From Pseudomonas iranensis (lineage in GTDB: Bacteria; Pseudomonadota; Gammaproteobacteria; Pseudomonadales; Pseudomonadaceae), in NCBI RefSeq assembly GCF_014268585.2, contig NZ_CP077092.1:5679501-5743500 (forward strand): DNA of 64,000 nt, read 5' to 3'. The position numbers and the translations under genes were made by a program. The notes beneath the pieces are model-generated. The model did not search any database, had not been told where the DNA came from, and saw only the letters and a program-made list of their open reading frames with translations. Below, one piece after another: positions 28,952 to 38,432 of this stretch. The number at the start of each line of letters is the position of its first letter. The first letter of the stretch is position 1.

Positions 28952-28975
28952 AAAACCCCGCCGAAGCGGGGCTTT
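28952..28975 (+). terminator. Terminator after the LysR gene
   Basis: CCCCGC and GCGGGG form a stem around CGAA, preceded by AAAA and followed by CTTT. Confidence 0.75.
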
Positions 28976-29121
28976 GCAGACTGTTTCCCTGACATCCATT
29001 TCACTCCGCCACCCTGGCAGAATCCTACGTGTCCGTGTTGTTTACTTTGCGCTTCCTGCGCGACGTCCATGAAATGTAGATTAGCCGTGGATCCAATATA
29101 CGGATATGGGAGAACAGCAGC

Positions 29122-29151
29122 ACGTCACGTAAGCAAATGCTTACATGACGT
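29122..29151. other. 30-bp palindrome after the first acyl-CoA dehydrogenase gene
   Basis: ACGTCA-C-GTAAGC, loop AAAT, GCTTAC-A-TGACGT forms a 12-pair stem with one mismatch, nine bases past the stop of the leftward gene. There is no T-run, so it could be a 3' stability structure or a protein-binding site. Confidence 0.6.
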
Positions 29152-29159
29152 CTACAGGA

Positions 29160-30938
29160 TCAGAACTGCGCCGCATCCAGCAGGAACAGCGACTCGCTAC
29201 CGGCCTTGACCGACGCGCTCAACGAGTGGATACGCGGCAGCAAACGGGCGAAATAGAAGCGTGCGGTGCCCAGCTTGCTCGCATAGAAATCATCTTGCGC
29301 TTCCTTGCCCAGCGAGGCTTTGGCCATCAACGCCCACATGTAGGCGTAAGCGGTGTATCCGAACGCTTGCAAATATTCGACCGAGGCCGCGCCGATTTCG
29401 TTCGGATTGTTTTTCGCCCGGTCCAGCAGCCACGCGGTCAGCTCGTCGAGGGTGTCGACGGCATCGTTCAGCGGCTTGGTGAACTCGCCCAGATCGGCGC
29501 TGGCGGTTGCGGTGAAATGACGGATCTCGTCAGCGAACAGCTGGTAGAACGCGCCGCCACTGCCAACGATCTTGCGCCCGACCAGATCCAGCGCCTGAAT
29601 GCCGTTGGTGCCTTCGTAGATCTGGGTGATGCGCACATCGCGCACCAGTTGTTCCTGGCCCCACTCGCGGATGTAGCCGTGGCCACCAAAAATCTGCTGG
29701 CCGTGGACGGTGGTTTCCAGACCCAGGTCGGTCAGGAAAGCTTTCGCTACCGGCGTCAGCAGCGCCACCAGATCTTCCGCGCGCTTGCGGGTGGTCGCGT
29801 CTTCACTGAACTTGGCGGTGTCCAGTTGCATCGCCACATACGTGGAGAACGCACGGCCGCCTTCGTTCGAGGCTTTCATGGTCAGCAGCATGCGCCGCAC
29901 GTCCGGGTGGACGATGATCGGGTCAGCGGCTTTGTCCTTGTTCTGCGCGCCAGTCGGCGAACGGCTCTGCAGACGATCGCGCGCATATTCGACGGCGTTC
30001 TGGTAAGAGCGCTCGCCGGTGGCCAGGCCTTGAATACCAACACCCAGACGCTCGTAGTTCATCATGGTGAACATCGCCGCCAGGCCTTTGTTCGGCTCGC
30101 CGACCAGATAGCCGACGGCTTCGTCGAAGTTCATCACGCAGGTCGCCGACGCCTGGATGCCCATCTTGTGTTCGATCGAACCGCAGTTGGCCGGGTTACG
30201 CGCACCGAGGCTGCCGTCGGCATTGACCATGAACTTCGGCACCAGGAACAGCGAAATGCCTTTTGGACCGGCCGGGGCGTCCGGCAGCTTGGCCAGTACC
30301 AGATGAATGATGTTCTCGGTGAGGTCGTGTTCACCGCCAGTGATGAAGATCTTGGTGCCGCTGACCTTGTAGGAACCGTCGGCCTGAGGTTCGGCTTTGG
30401 TGCGAATGATCCCCAGATCGGTGCCGGCGTGCGGCTCGGTCAGGCACATGGAGCCGGCCCAGATGCCGGCGTACATGTTCGGCAGGTACGCAGCTTTCAG
30501 TTCTTCGCTGGCGTGGGCATTGATCGACAGGCAGGCGCCGGCGGTCAGCATCGGATACAGACCGAACGCCAGGCTGGCGGAGTTGACCATTTCTTCGACC
30601 TGCGCCGACACGGCTTTGGGCATGCCCATGCCGCCATAGGCCGGATCGCCACCAACACCGACCCAGCCGCCTTCGGCATAAGTCTGATAGGCCTGTGGAA
30701 AACCGGCCGGGGTGGTGACGGCACCGTCCGCCCAATGGCAACCTTCCTCGTCAGCGGCACGACTCAGCGGCGCGATGCTTTTGCTGGTGACCTTGCCGGC
30801 CTCTTCGAGAATCGCTTCAACGGTTTCGGCGTCGACGGTCTCGGCCAGCGCCGGCAGCTCGGCCCAGAGTTTGGCGACTTCGAACACTTCATTGAGGACG
30901 AAGCGCATATCGCGCAGCGGCGCTTTGTAGTCAGCCAT
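29160..30938 (-). CDS. FadE-type acyl-CoA dehydrogenase (copy 1)
   Basis: This 592-residue flavoprotein makes trans-2-enoyl-CoA, the first step of beta-oxidation, passing electrons to ETF. The FAD and substrate motifs MCLTEPHAGTDLG and GTKIFITGGEHD are at about residues 155-200. The catalytic Glu sits in IYEGTNGIQALDL near 430. A C-terminal extension of roughly 120 residues is typical of the large Pseudomonas group that includes PA0506-PA0508. It shares this layout with the genes at 31093 and 34461. Chain-length preference cannot be read from the sequence. Confidence 0.93.
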   Translation of the reverse strand: MADYKAPLRDMRFVLNEVFEVAKLWAELPALAETVDAETVEAILEEAGKVTSKSIAPLSRAADEEGCHWADGAVTTPAGFPQAYQTYAEGGWVGVGGDPAYGGMGMPKAVSAQVEEMVNSASLAFGLYPMLTAGACLSINAHASEELKAAYLPNMYAGIWAGSMCLTEPHAGTDLGIIRTKAEPQADGSYKVSGTKIFITGGEHDLTENIIHLVLAKLPDAPAGPKGISLFLVPKFMVNADGSLGARNPANCGSIEHKMGIQASATCVMNFDEAVGYLVGEPNKGLAAMFTMMNYERLGVGIQGLATGERSYQNAVEYARDRLQSRSPTGAQNKDKAADPIIVHPDVRRMLLTMKASNEGGRAFSTYVAMQLDTAKFSEDATTRKRAEDLVALLTPVAKAFLTDLGLETTVHGQQIFGGHGYIREWGQEQLVRDVRITQIYEGTNGIQALDLVGRKIVGSGGAFYQLFADEIRHFTATASADLGEFTKPLNDAVDTLDELTAWLLDRAKNNPNEIGAASVEYLQAFGYTAYAYMWALMAKASLGKEAQDDFYASKLGTARFYFARLLPRIHSLSASVKAGSESLFLLDAAQF

Positions 30939-31033
30939 GGCAAACCTCGCAAGATCTAAACAGGTGGTTCGTGGAATGATGTTTTCTGAGCCTGAGTGTA
31001 CCTCAACAACTTTTGCGACACATAGGGTCAGCC

Positions 31034-31061
31034 GGTGACTGATTTGTTATTTTTAGTCACC
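31034..31061. other. Inverted repeat GGTGACT/AGTCACC
   Basis: Seven-base arms separated by 14 bp of AT-rich sequence lie in the spacer between the first two acyl-CoA dehydrogenase genes. It may be an operator for the copy at 29160 or part of the transcript end of the copy at 31093. Confidence 0.4.
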
Positions 31062-31063
31062 AG

Positions 31064-31084
31064 AAAAGATCGCCGCGATCTTTC
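31064..31084 (-). terminator. Terminator-like hairpin of the second acyl-CoA dehydrogenase
   Basis: AAAGATCG and CGATCTTT pair around a 3-base loop nine bases past the stop; on the minus strand TTTTC follows. The stem is short and only moderately GC-rich. Confidence 0.5.
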
Positions 31085-31092
31085 GATCTGCC

Positions 31093-32889
31093 CTACAAAG
31101 CAAATGCCTGCGCCGGCAAATTCATCAAACAATCACTGCCCGCCTCGATCGCTGCCTGATGCGCAGCCGTACGCGGCAACAAGCGCTTGAAGTAGAACTC
31201 GCACGTCGCCAGTTTGCCCTTGAGAAAATCAGCCTCACCCTCGTCCGCCTCCAGCTGCGTCTGGGCAACCAACGCCATGCGCAGCCACAGGTAGCCAAGG
31301 ATGATGTAGCCGCTGTACATCAGATAATCCACCGATGCAGCGCCGACTTCGTCCGGGTTATTCATCGCGGCCATGCCGACCTTCATGGTCAGGTCGCCCC
31401 ACTGCTGATTGAGCCCGTTGAGTTGCGCGACGAAGCTGCCCAACTGCGCATGGTCGGCGTTCGCTGCGCAGAACTTGTGGACGATTTTGGTAAAGCCCCG
31501 CAGCAGCTTGCCCTGACTGCCGAGCACCTTGCGCCCGAGCAGGTCCAGCGCCTGAATGCCATTGGTGCCTTCGTAGATCGGCGCAATCCGGCAATCGCGC
31601 ACCAGTTGCTCCATGCCCCACTCGCGAATGAAACCGTGGCCGCCGAACACTTGCATGCCGTGGTTGGTCACTTCCAGCCCGGTGTCGGTCATGAAGGCCT
31701 TGCAGATCGGCGTGAGGAACGCCAACAGGTCTTCGGCCTCCTGACGCGCCTCGGCATCGCTGCTCAGGTGCGCGACATCGAGCATCTGCGCGGTGAAATA
31801 GGTCAGCGCGCGGTTGCCTTCGTTGAAGGCTTTCATGGTCAGCAACATGCGCCGCACATCGGGGTGAACGATGATCGGATCGGCTGGTTTTTCCGGGGCC
31901 TTGGCGCCGGTCAGCGCGCGCATCTGCAGGCGGTCATTGGCGTACTTGATCGCACCCTGAAAACTCGCCTCGCCCAGACACAGCCCTTGCATGCCGGTGC
32001 CGAGCCGCGCGTGGTTCATCATGGTGAACATGCAGTTGAGGCCCTTGTTCGGCTCGCCGATCAGGTAACCGGTGGCGGCATCGAAGTTCAACACGCAGGT
32101 GGCTGAAGCCTTGATGCCCATCTTGTGCTCGATCGAGCCGCAGGAAACGCCATTGCGCTCTCCCGCTTCGCCTGCTGCATCGGGCAGGAACTTGGGCACG
32201 ATAAACAGGGAAATGCCCTTGGTTCCGGCCGGTGCGTCCGGCAGCTTGGCCAGGACCAGATGGATGATGTTGTCGCTCAGGTCATGCTCGCCGGCGGAAA
32301 TGAAAATCTTGCTGCCGGTGATCGCGTAGCTGCCGTCGGCCCGGGGCACCGCGCGGGTCTTGATGATGCCCAGATCGGTGCCGCAGTGGGCTTCGGTCAG
32401 GCACATGGTGCCGGTCCACTGGCCAGCGGTAAGTTTGCTCAGGTAGGTGTCTTTCTGCTCGGCGGTACCGTGGGCGTGGATCGCCGACATCGCGCCGTGA
32501 GTCAGGCCCGGGTACATGCCCCAGGACGTGTTACTGGAACCGACCATCTCGCTGATCACCAGTCCCAGCGAGCTCGGCAGCCCTTGACCACCGTAAGCCG
32601 GATCAGCCGCCAAACCGTGCCAGCCGCCCTCGACATATTGTGCGAAGGCCTGCTTGAAGCCTGTAGGCGTTGTTACCACGCCGTTGTCGAAATGGCAGCC
32701 CTCTTCATCGCCGCTGCGATTGAGCGGGGCCAGCACGTTCTCGCAGAACTTCGCGCCTTCTTCGAGGATCGCGCTGATCATGTCCGGGCTGGCGTCATGC
32801 GCGCCCAGACTGGCGTAGCTGGAGTGGAAGTCGAAGACGTGATCGATCAGAAAGCGCATGTCGCGCAGGGGAGCTTTGTACTCAGGCAT
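31093..32889 (-). CDS. FadE-type acyl-CoA dehydrogenase (copy 2)
   Basis: The 598-residue protein is a paralogue of the copies at 29160 and 34461. It shows [25 protein letters not shown] and the catalytic IYEGTNGIQALDL, with the same C-terminal extension. It starts at the ATG of MPEYKAPLRDMRF; the frame runs 57 bp further upstream without conservation. The diguanylate cyclase gene lies upstream on the same strand, 90 bp away, with no terminator between them, so read-through from that gene is possible. Confidence 0.93.
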   Translation of the reverse strand: MPEYKAPLRDMRFLIDHVFDFHSSYASLGAHDASPDMISAILEEGAKFCENVLAPLNRSGDEEGCHFDNGVVTTPTGFKQAFAQYVEGGWHGLAADPAYGGQGLPSSLGLVISEMVGSSNTSWGMYPGLTHGAMSAIHAHGTAEQKDTYLSKLTAGQWTGTMCLTEAHCGTDLGIIKTRAVPRADGSYAITGSKIFISAGEHDLSDNIIHLVLAKLPDAPAGTKGISLFIVPKFLPDAAGEAGERNGVSCGSIEHKMGIKASATCVLNFDAATGYLIGEPNKGLNCMFTMMNHARLGTGMQGLCLGEASFQGAIKYANDRLQMRALTGAKAPEKPADPIIVHPDVRRMLLTMKAFNEGNRALTYFTAQMLDVAHLSSDAEARQEAEDLLAFLTPICKAFMTDTGLEVTNHGMQVFGGHGFIREWGMEQLVRDCRIAPIYEGTNGIQALDLLGRKVLGSQGKLLRGFTKIVHKFCAANADHAQLGSFVAQLNGLNQQWGDLTMKVGMAAMNNPDEVGAASVDYLMYSGYIILGYLWLRMALVAQTQLEADEGEADFLKGKLATCEFYFKRLLPRTAAHQAAIEAGSDCLMNLPAQAFAL

Positions 32890-32979
32890 GGTGGCTTCTC
32901 CGTCAGCAGATTTGTTCAACCTACTGCTGGCTACCACGCGCGACAATCACTGTGCAGGCGCTGAATGCGCCGTCATCAC

Positions 32980-34290
32980 TCAACCCGCAGCAGCGTCCAT
33001 GCGCACCGCGCCACGGCGGTTCTGCCCGAATGCCATGACGCAGTTACGCCCGGCGCCCTTGGCGCTGTACAACGCCTGGTCGGCGGACTTGAGCACTTCT
33101 TCAGGGGTGCGTTGCTCGACACGTTCGGCGACGCCGATACTCACCGTCACCGACACCGCTGAAGCCCCGGAACCGCTACGGCGCTGGCGACCTTGCTGAT
33201 CATCCTGCGGGCGGTTTTCCTGGTTGCGTAACTGAATGCTGTAGGAGGCGATCGACTCACGGATCACTTCCAGGTGCGGCATGCACTCCTCAAGGGTTTT
33301 GCCTGCGAAGACCAAAGCAAATTCCTCACCGCCGTAGCGATACGCCCTACCGCCACCGCTGATTTTCGACAGCTTGCTGGCGACCAGGCGCAGCACCTGA
33401 TCACCGACATCATGGCCATGGGTGTCGTTGAATTTCTTGAAGTGATCGACGTCGCTCATCGCCAGCACGTAGTTGCGCCCCAGACGCTGCATGCGTTCGT
33501 TGAGCGCGCGACGTCCCGGCAGACCGGTGAGCTCGTCGCGGAAGGCCATTTGATAGGCCTCATGTGCAACCGCCGCGGCGATCATCAGCATCACCTGGCT
33601 GCACATGATGTTCAGGGTGAACGGCAGAATGAAAGTCTTCGGCAACATCCAGAAGACCCCGAGCAAGCCGACCAGTTGCGCCGCGTGCAACGGACGCGGG
33701 TTGCGCCAGTATTGCCAGGCCAGAAGCAAGAAGGCCGAGATGAACACCGGATAGGACAACTGGATCAGGCTCATCCATGCGCCATGCAGCGCCGGCCAGC
33801 GGATCTCCGACAGCCACAGCAGTAGCGCCTGTGGGTAACTTTGTTCCAGCCCTAGCGCCACGCTGCCAAATGCCAGCAGCACGGCAAAGCGCGCGACCAT
33901 GTCTTGGAACAGATGCGTACGTTCCTGCCATGCGGCGAACAGCCCGAACAACAACGGCAGCAGCAGGCAGACCAGATGAAACACCACTGCAGCATCTTCG
34001 CGAACCTTGCCGTTGTCGCGGTAGAAATCGGTCTGGGTGTCCAGCAAAAAGTAGGCGATGTACACCGTCAGCATCAGAAACAGTTCGCGCTGACGCCGAT
34101 ACACCGCGCAGTACGCCCCACCGAGGAGCAGAACCAATGTCGGCAGAACGTTGAATAGCGACGTGAAAAACACGCTGAGGTCTTTGACGTACGCAGCCGC
34201 CAACCCCGCAAGCAACAACAGCAGTGATGGCAGGAAATGGCTGAAACGTACAGCGGAAGAACGCGGCAAGGGTAAGCTCCGACCCGTCAT
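32980..34290 (-). CDS. Membrane-bound GGDEF diguanylate cyclase
   Basis: The 436-residue protein has about eight hydrophobic helices in the first 250 residues and a C-terminal GGDEF domain with an active-type GGEEF motif (YRYGGEEFALVF). No RxxD product-inhibition site stands five residues before the motif. A polar, Gln/Arg/Ser-rich insert (about residues 376-397) interrupts the domain just before VSVTVSIGVA. It should make c-di-GMP in response to a membrane signal, but no known sensor family is evident. I start at the ATG at 34290; the ribosome-binding site is poor, so the start is uncertain. It sits between fadE-type genes. Confidence 0.85.
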   Translation of the reverse strand: MTGRSLPLPRSSAVRFSHFLPSLLLLLAGLAAAYVKDLSVFFTSLFNVLPTLVLLLGGAYCAVYRRQRELFLMLTVYIAYFLLDTQTDFYRDNGKVREDAAVVFHLVCLLLPLLFGLFAAWQERTHLFQDMVARFAVLLAFGSVALGLEQSYPQALLLWLSEIRWPALHGAWMSLIQLSYPVFISAFLLLAWQYWRNPRPLHAAQLVGLLGVFWMLPKTFILPFTLNIMCSQVMLMIAAAVAHEAYQMAFRDELTGLPGRRALNERMQRLGRNYVLAMSDVDHFKKFNDTHGHDVGDQVLRLVASKLSKISGGGRAYRYGGEEFALVFAGKTLEECMPHLEVIRESIASYSIQLRNQENRPQDDQQGRQRRSGSGASAVSVTVSIGVAERVEQRTPEEVLKSADQALYSAKGAGRNCVMAFGQNRRGAVRMDAAAG

Positions 34291-34403
34291 AGCAAAGAGA
34301 TGGCATTGTGCCTGCAAAGTGCGGCCAAGCCCATACAATGTGATCCAGATCACACACGGTCTCTATAACGGCCGGAAGCTCTACTATCTGAGCGATCCGC
34401 AAA

Positions 34404-34441
34404 CAAAAAAACCGCTGCCCCCTAATGGGAGCAGCGGTTTT
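34404..34441 (-). terminator. Terminator of the third acyl-CoA dehydrogenase
   Basis: AAACCGCTGC and GCAGCGGTTT form a stem whose loop can extend by CCC/GGG; on the minus strand seven T residues follow. It isolates the fadE gene at 34461 from the diguanylate cyclase. Confidence 0.88.
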
Positions 34442-34460
34442 CCTCAGACTGCGCTAAGGC

Positions 34461-36266
34461 TTAGTAGCCCAGCGCGAAGTCTTCTTCTTTCATGTCCATC
34501 AGGTTGCCAGCACCCGACAGCATAGTGGCCACGTGCGTACGGGTACGCGGCAGGATGCGCTGGAAGTAGAAGCGCGCGGTTTGCAGCTTGGCGGTGTAGA
34601 ACGCCTCGTCGCTGGTACCGGCGGCCAGTTTTTCCGCAGCCAGACGTGCCATGTCCGCCCAGAAGTAGGCCAGGCAGGCATAACCGGAGTACATCAGGTA
34701 GTCCACGGAGGCCGCGCCGACTTCTTCGCGGTCTTTCATGGCAGCCATACCGACCTTCATGGTCAGCTCGCCCCATTCCTTGTTCAGTGCAGCCAGCGGC
34801 GCGACGAATTCCTGGACGGCTTCGTTGCCCTCGTTGGTCTGGCAGAACTTGTGGACGATCTTGGTGAAGCCTTTCAGAGCTTCGCCTTGAGTCATCAGCA
34901 CTTTACGGCCGAGCAGGTCCAGAGCCTGAATGCCGGTGGTGCCTTCGTACAGCATCGAAATGCGGCTGTCGCGAACGTTCTGCTCCATGCCCCACTCGGC
35001 GATGAAGCCGTGGCCGCCGTAGATCTGCACGCCGTGGTTGGCGGCTTCAAAACCGACTTCGGTCATGAACGCTTTGGCGATCGGGGTCATGAATGCCAGC
35101 AGTGCGTCGGCCTTCTTCTTCTCTTCTTCATCGACGCCGTACTTGACGATGTCGACCTGCTTCGCAGTGAAGTAGACCATCGCGCGGTTGCCTTCGGCGA
35201 ACGCCTTCATGGTCAACAGCATGCGGCGCACGTCCGGGTGGACGATGATCGGGTCAGCGGCCTTGTCCGGCGCTTTCGGGCCAGTCAGCGAGCGCATTTG
35301 CAGGCGATCACGAGCGTATTTCAGACCGCCCTGGAAGCCGATTTCGGCGTGAGCCAGACCTTGCAGTGCGGTACCGAGGCGAGCGGTGTTCATAAAGGTG
35401 AACATGCAGTTCAGGCCTTTGTTCGCCGGGCCGATCAGGTAACCGGTGGCGCCGTCGAAGTTCATCACGCAAGTGGCGTTGCCGTGGATGCCCATCTTGT
35501 GTTCCAGCGAACCGCAGCTCACGGCATTGCGCGCGCCAATGGTGCCATCGGCGTTTGGCAGGAACTTTGGAACGATGAACAGCGAGATGCCTTTGGTGCC
35601 AGCCGGAGCATCCGGCAGACGCGCCAGTACGATGTGGACGATGTTGTCCGCCATGTCGTGTTCACCGGCCGAGATGAAGATCTTGGTGCCGGAAACTTTG
35701 TAGGAACCGTCGGCCTGAGGTTCGGCCTTGGTACGCAGCATGCCCAGATCGGTGCCGCAGTGCGGTTCGGTCAGGCACATGGTGCCGGTCCATTCGCCGG
35801 AGACCAGTTTGGTCAGATAGGCTTCCTGCTGCTCAGGGGTGCCGTGCTCGGAGATGGTGTTCATCGCACCGTGCGACAGGCCTGGGTACATGCCCCACGA
35901 CCAGTTGGCTTCGCCGACCATTTCGCTCACCGCCAAGCCCAGCGACTCAGGCAGACCCTGACCGCCGTGCTCAACGTCGTGGGCCAGGCTTGGCCAGCCG
36001 CCTTCGACGAATTGCTTGTACGCCTCTTTGAAGCCAGTCGGGGTTTTCACGCCGGACTCGCTCCAGGTGCAACCTTCGATGTCGCCCACGCGGTTCAGCG
36101 GCGCCAGTACCTGCTCACAAAACTTGGCGCCTTCCTCGAGGATGGCGTCAACCATGTCCGGCGTGGCGTCTGCGCACGCTGGCAGGCTCTGATAGTGCGC
36201 TTCATAGCCGAGCAGCTCGTCACGAACGAAGCGAATATCACGCAAGGGGGCCTTGTAGTCAGGCAT
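34461..36266 (-). CDS. FadE-type acyl-CoA dehydrogenase (copy 3)
   Basis: The 601-residue paralogue has [25 protein letters not shown] and catalytic Glu in [13 protein letters not shown]. Unlike the other two it has two PsrA-like boxes 62-88 bp upstream, which suggests induction by long-chain fatty acids, and its own terminator. By position next to the biotin genes it probably corresponds to the PA0506 (FadE1) type of P. aeruginosa; this rests on recalled gene order. Confidence 0.93.
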   Translation of the reverse strand: MPDYKAPLRDIRFVRDELLGYEAHYQSLPACADATPDMVDAILEEGAKFCEQVLAPLNRVGDIEGCTWSESGVKTPTGFKEAYKQFVEGGWPSLAHDVEHGGQGLPESLGLAVSEMVGEANWSWGMYPGLSHGAMNTISEHGTPEQQEAYLTKLVSGEWTGTMCLTEPHCGTDLGMLRTKAEPQADGSYKVSGTKIFISAGEHDMADNIVHIVLARLPDAPAGTKGISLFIVPKFLPNADGTIGARNAVSCGSLEHKMGIHGNATCVMNFDGATGYLIGPANKGLNCMFTFMNTARLGTALQGLAHAEIGFQGGLKYARDRLQMRSLTGPKAPDKAADPIIVHPDVRRMLLTMKAFAEGNRAMVYFTAKQVDIVKYGVDEEEKKKADALLAFMTPIAKAFMTEVGFEAANHGVQIYGGHGFIAEWGMEQNVRDSRISMLYEGTTGIQALDLLGRKVLMTQGEALKGFTKIVHKFCQTNEGNEAVQEFVAPLAALNKEWGELTMKVGMAAMKDREEVGAASVDYLMYSGYACLAYFWADMARLAAEKLAAGTSDEAFYTAKLQTARFYFQRILPRTRTHVATMLSGAGNLMDMKEEDFALGY

Positions 36267-36327
36267 AGCGATAAACCTCTGCTGATGTAACCGGGAATGA
36301 ACGACCGTGTTGAGTTGTTGTGACGGT

Positions 36328-36354
36328 CAAACAGTTGTTTGAAACATACGTTTA
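36328..36354. promoter_or_regulatory. Two overlapping PsrA-like operators upstream of the fadE gene at 34461
   Basis: CAAAC-AGTT-GTTTG at 36328-36341 fits the published PsrA palindrome (G/C)AAAC-N2-4-GTTT(G/C) exactly. GAAAC-ATAC-GTTTA at 36341-36354 fits except for the last base and shares one base with the first. PsrA is a TetR-type repressor of fatty-acid oxidation genes released by long-chain fatty acids. Confidence 0.65.
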
Positions 36355-36491
36355 CGCCGAAATCTTGTCAAGCATCGTTCTTTTGCCGTTCGTCATCACG
36401 TTCTCCAAATGCCGGAAACGAGAAATCTCCGCGACTTCACGCAAGCCACGGGCGTTGTAAAAAGATTAGTTGAGCAAGAAGGACTTAAACG

Positions 36492-36521
36492 AAAAACGCC
36501 GCGACAAGGCGCGGCGTTTCT
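36492..36521 (-). terminator. Terminator of the flagellar-axial-like gene
   Basis: AAACGCCGCG and CGCGGCGTTT pair around ACAAGG; on the minus strand TTTTTC follows, 20 bp past the stop. Confidence 0.88.
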
Positions 36522-36540
36522 GGGTCTACAACAAATTCGA

Positions 36541-36837
36541 TCAGGCGAAGGTATCGATGATCGTCCCGAGCACTTCGTCGGACGCCTTGGCCACCTTCAC
36601 ACCCAGCTCTGCCTGGATCTTGCCCTGCGACTGCTCGACGATATTGCTCGCCAGATCCGATTCTTGTGCGCGATCCACACCGCGCAGGCGATTGACCTGC
36701 ACTTCGGACGACTGGCTGGTCACCGAACGTTCGATAGTGTTATTGGCGATCTGACTGGCAGCCTGATCGACGCGGTTCTGCCCGGACTGAATCGAGCTCA
36801 GCCCCGCATAAAAAGCTGTGTTACCTGAGATTTCCAT
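36541..36837 (-). CDS. Small helical protein resembling flagellar axial D0 regions
   Basis: The 98-residue protein has no signal peptide or cysteine. Its N-terminal part (SGNTAFYAGLSSIQSGQNRV, then AASQIANNTI) resembles the first helix of flagellar rod and hook proteins, which carry the ANNIAN-type motif. Its C-terminal part (AKASDEVLGTIIDTFA) resembles their last helix (KTADEMLGTLID type). The long middle domain of those proteins is absent. A similar small gene next to the biotin cluster is, I think, conserved in Pseudomonas (PA0505 position). The function is unknown. It has its own terminator. I start at MEISGN; an ATG four codons earlier is possible. Confidence 0.7.
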   Translation of the reverse strand: MEISGNTAFYAGLSSIQSGQNRVDQAASQIANNTIERSVTSQSSEVQVNRLRGVDRAQESDLASNIVEQSQGKIQAELGVKVAKASDEVLGTIIDTFA

Positions 36838-36945
36838 AGTCGCTCTCATCCTTGCAAAGGATCAATGGTCGCCATTGAAGCAGACGCGCCAGCAAAACAC
36901 CCGTCAAAAACACTAATGGCACAGTGCCTGTTCATAGTGAAAAAC

Positions 36946-37626
36946 TTAGTCGAGCAGATCCAGTTGCAGATGCTCGGCGACCGCTTCGGCGCTCAACGCT
37001 TTGAGTTTCGGCACCCGGCCCAGGCACGGCGCGGGTATGCGTTCGGCGAGCGTCGCTAAGTTTTCCTCCAGCCGAGAGGTTTTCGGATCGATGATATTCG
37101 CCACCCAACCCGCCAACTGCAGACCGTCGCGAGCAATCGCCTCGGCGGTCAGCAACGCATGACTGATGCACCCCAGCCTCACGCCCACCACCAGAATCAC
37201 CGGCAGCTTCAGCGCAATCGCCAAGTCCGAGAGATTGTCCTGATCGGCCAACGGCACCCGCCAGCCGCCCGCGCCTTCGATCAGGGTGAAATCGGCGTTC
37301 ATCGCCAGAATCCCGCGCATCGGCGCCAGCAGCGATTGCACCGTCAGCGCCACACCTGCTTCGCGCGCCGCCAGATGGGGAGCGATCGCTGGCTCGAACG
37401 CCACCGGGTTGACCTGTTGATAAGTCAGCGGCAACGAACATTCGGCCAGCAGCGCCAAGGCATCGGAATTACGCAAGCCTTTGGGCGTGACGTCGCAACC
37501 TGATGCCACCGGCTTACCCGCCGCCGTGCTCAAGCCTGCCGAGCGCGCTGCATGGAGCAATCCGGCAGCGACGGTGGTCTTGCCGACATCGGTGTCGGTA
37601 CCGGTGATGAAATAGGCTGCGCTCAT
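36946..37626 (-). CDS. bioD: Dethiobiotin synthetase
   Basis: BioD closes the ureido ring of dethiobiotin from 7,8-diaminopelargonate, CO2 and ATP. The 226-residue protein has the P-loop [15 protein letters not shown] at residues 8-22 and the [11 protein letters not shown] motif. It overlaps bioC by four bases and ends the leftward biotin gene cluster. Confidence 0.95.
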   Translation of the reverse strand: MSAAYFITGTDTDVGKTTVAAGLLHAARSAGLSTAAGKPVASGCDVTPKGLRNSDALALLAECSLPLTYQQVNPVAFEPAIAPHLAAREAGVALTVQSLLAPMRGILAMNADFTLIEGAGGWRVPLADQDNLSDLAIALKLPVILVVGVRLGCISHALLTAEAIARDGLQLAGWVANIIDPKTSRLEENLATLAERIPAPCLGRVPKLKALSAEAVAEHLQLDLLD

Positions 37627-38432
37627 AGAGGTTTCTCCAACACGGCGTACACCACCTGATACGTTGCCGGCAGCCCCGACACCTGACGGAAGCGCTCATA
37701 CGCGTCGATCAGCCCGAGAATCCGCGCCCGTCCGGTCAAACCGCCCGGCCGCCCGGGATTCAGATTGTGTGCACCCAGCGCCTTCAGCTCGTGAGTCAGG
37801 CTGCGCACATCCGGGTAATGCAACACGTGCGGCTGATTCTCCAGCGCCAAAATGCGCATGCCACTGCCGGCACATAACTGTTCATAGCGGGCGAACTCGC
37901 GGAAGCGATTGACGTGCACCAACCCGTCGACCTGCTGCCAACTCTCACGCAACTCGAACAACGTTCCTGTACACAGACTAGCAAAGGTAAAAATCCCGCC
38001 CGGTTTCAGCACGCGCAAGGCTTCGCTGAGCACCGCCTCGAAGTCGGCGCACCACTGCACCGCGAGGCTGGAGAAAATCAGATCGACGCTCGCATCCTGC
38101 AACGGCAGCCGTTCGGCATCGCCAGCAATGAAATGCTCAGCGCCACCCAGCGGCCGTGCGTGATCAAGCATGCCCTCGGCGATGTCCAGCGCGACACCGC
38201 TGCCCTGGGTGAAACGCGAGGCCAGCGCCCGGCTGAAATAGCCGGTGCCGCAACCGAGATCGAGCCACCGCGACGGCATGAAACTCCCAGGCAAACGCGC
38301 AAGCAGCTGCGTGCCGACGTCACGCTGAAACTCGGCGACGCTATCGTAACTGGCCGCAGCACGGGAAAAAGACGCCGCCACCTGGCGCTTGTCGGGCAAG
38401 CCCCCAGGCAGCACAAGGGACAGGTCAGTCAT
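37623..38432 (-). CDS. bioC: Malonyl-[ACP] O-methyltransferase
   Basis: BioC methylates the free carboxyl of malonyl-ACP so that fatty acid synthesis can build the pimeloyl chain. The 269-residue protein has the SAM motif [14 protein letters not shown] near residue 58. I choose the ATG at 38432, which overlaps the bioH stop; an alternative ATG at 38444 adds four residues. Four-base and eight-base overlaps on both sides show translational coupling. Confidence 0.94.
   Translation of the reverse strand: MTDLSLVLPGGLPDKRQVAASFSRAAASYDSVAEFQRDVGTQLLARLPGSFMPSRWLDLGCGTGYFSRALASRFTQGSGVALDIAEGMLDHARPLGGAEHFIAGDAERLPLQDASVDLIFSSLAVQWCADFEAVLSEALRVLKPGGIFTFASLCTGTLFELRESWQQVDGLVHVNRFREFARYEQLCAGSGMRILALENQPHVLHYPDVRSLTHELKALGAHNLNPGRPGGLTGRARILGLIDAYERFRQVSGLPATYQVVYAVLEKPL

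Noticed and set aside
29145..30959. Plus-strand open frame opposite the first fadE, and the similar one at 34533-36290
   Set aside because: Both mirror the dehydrogenase genes and resemble each other only because the genes beneath them are paralogues.
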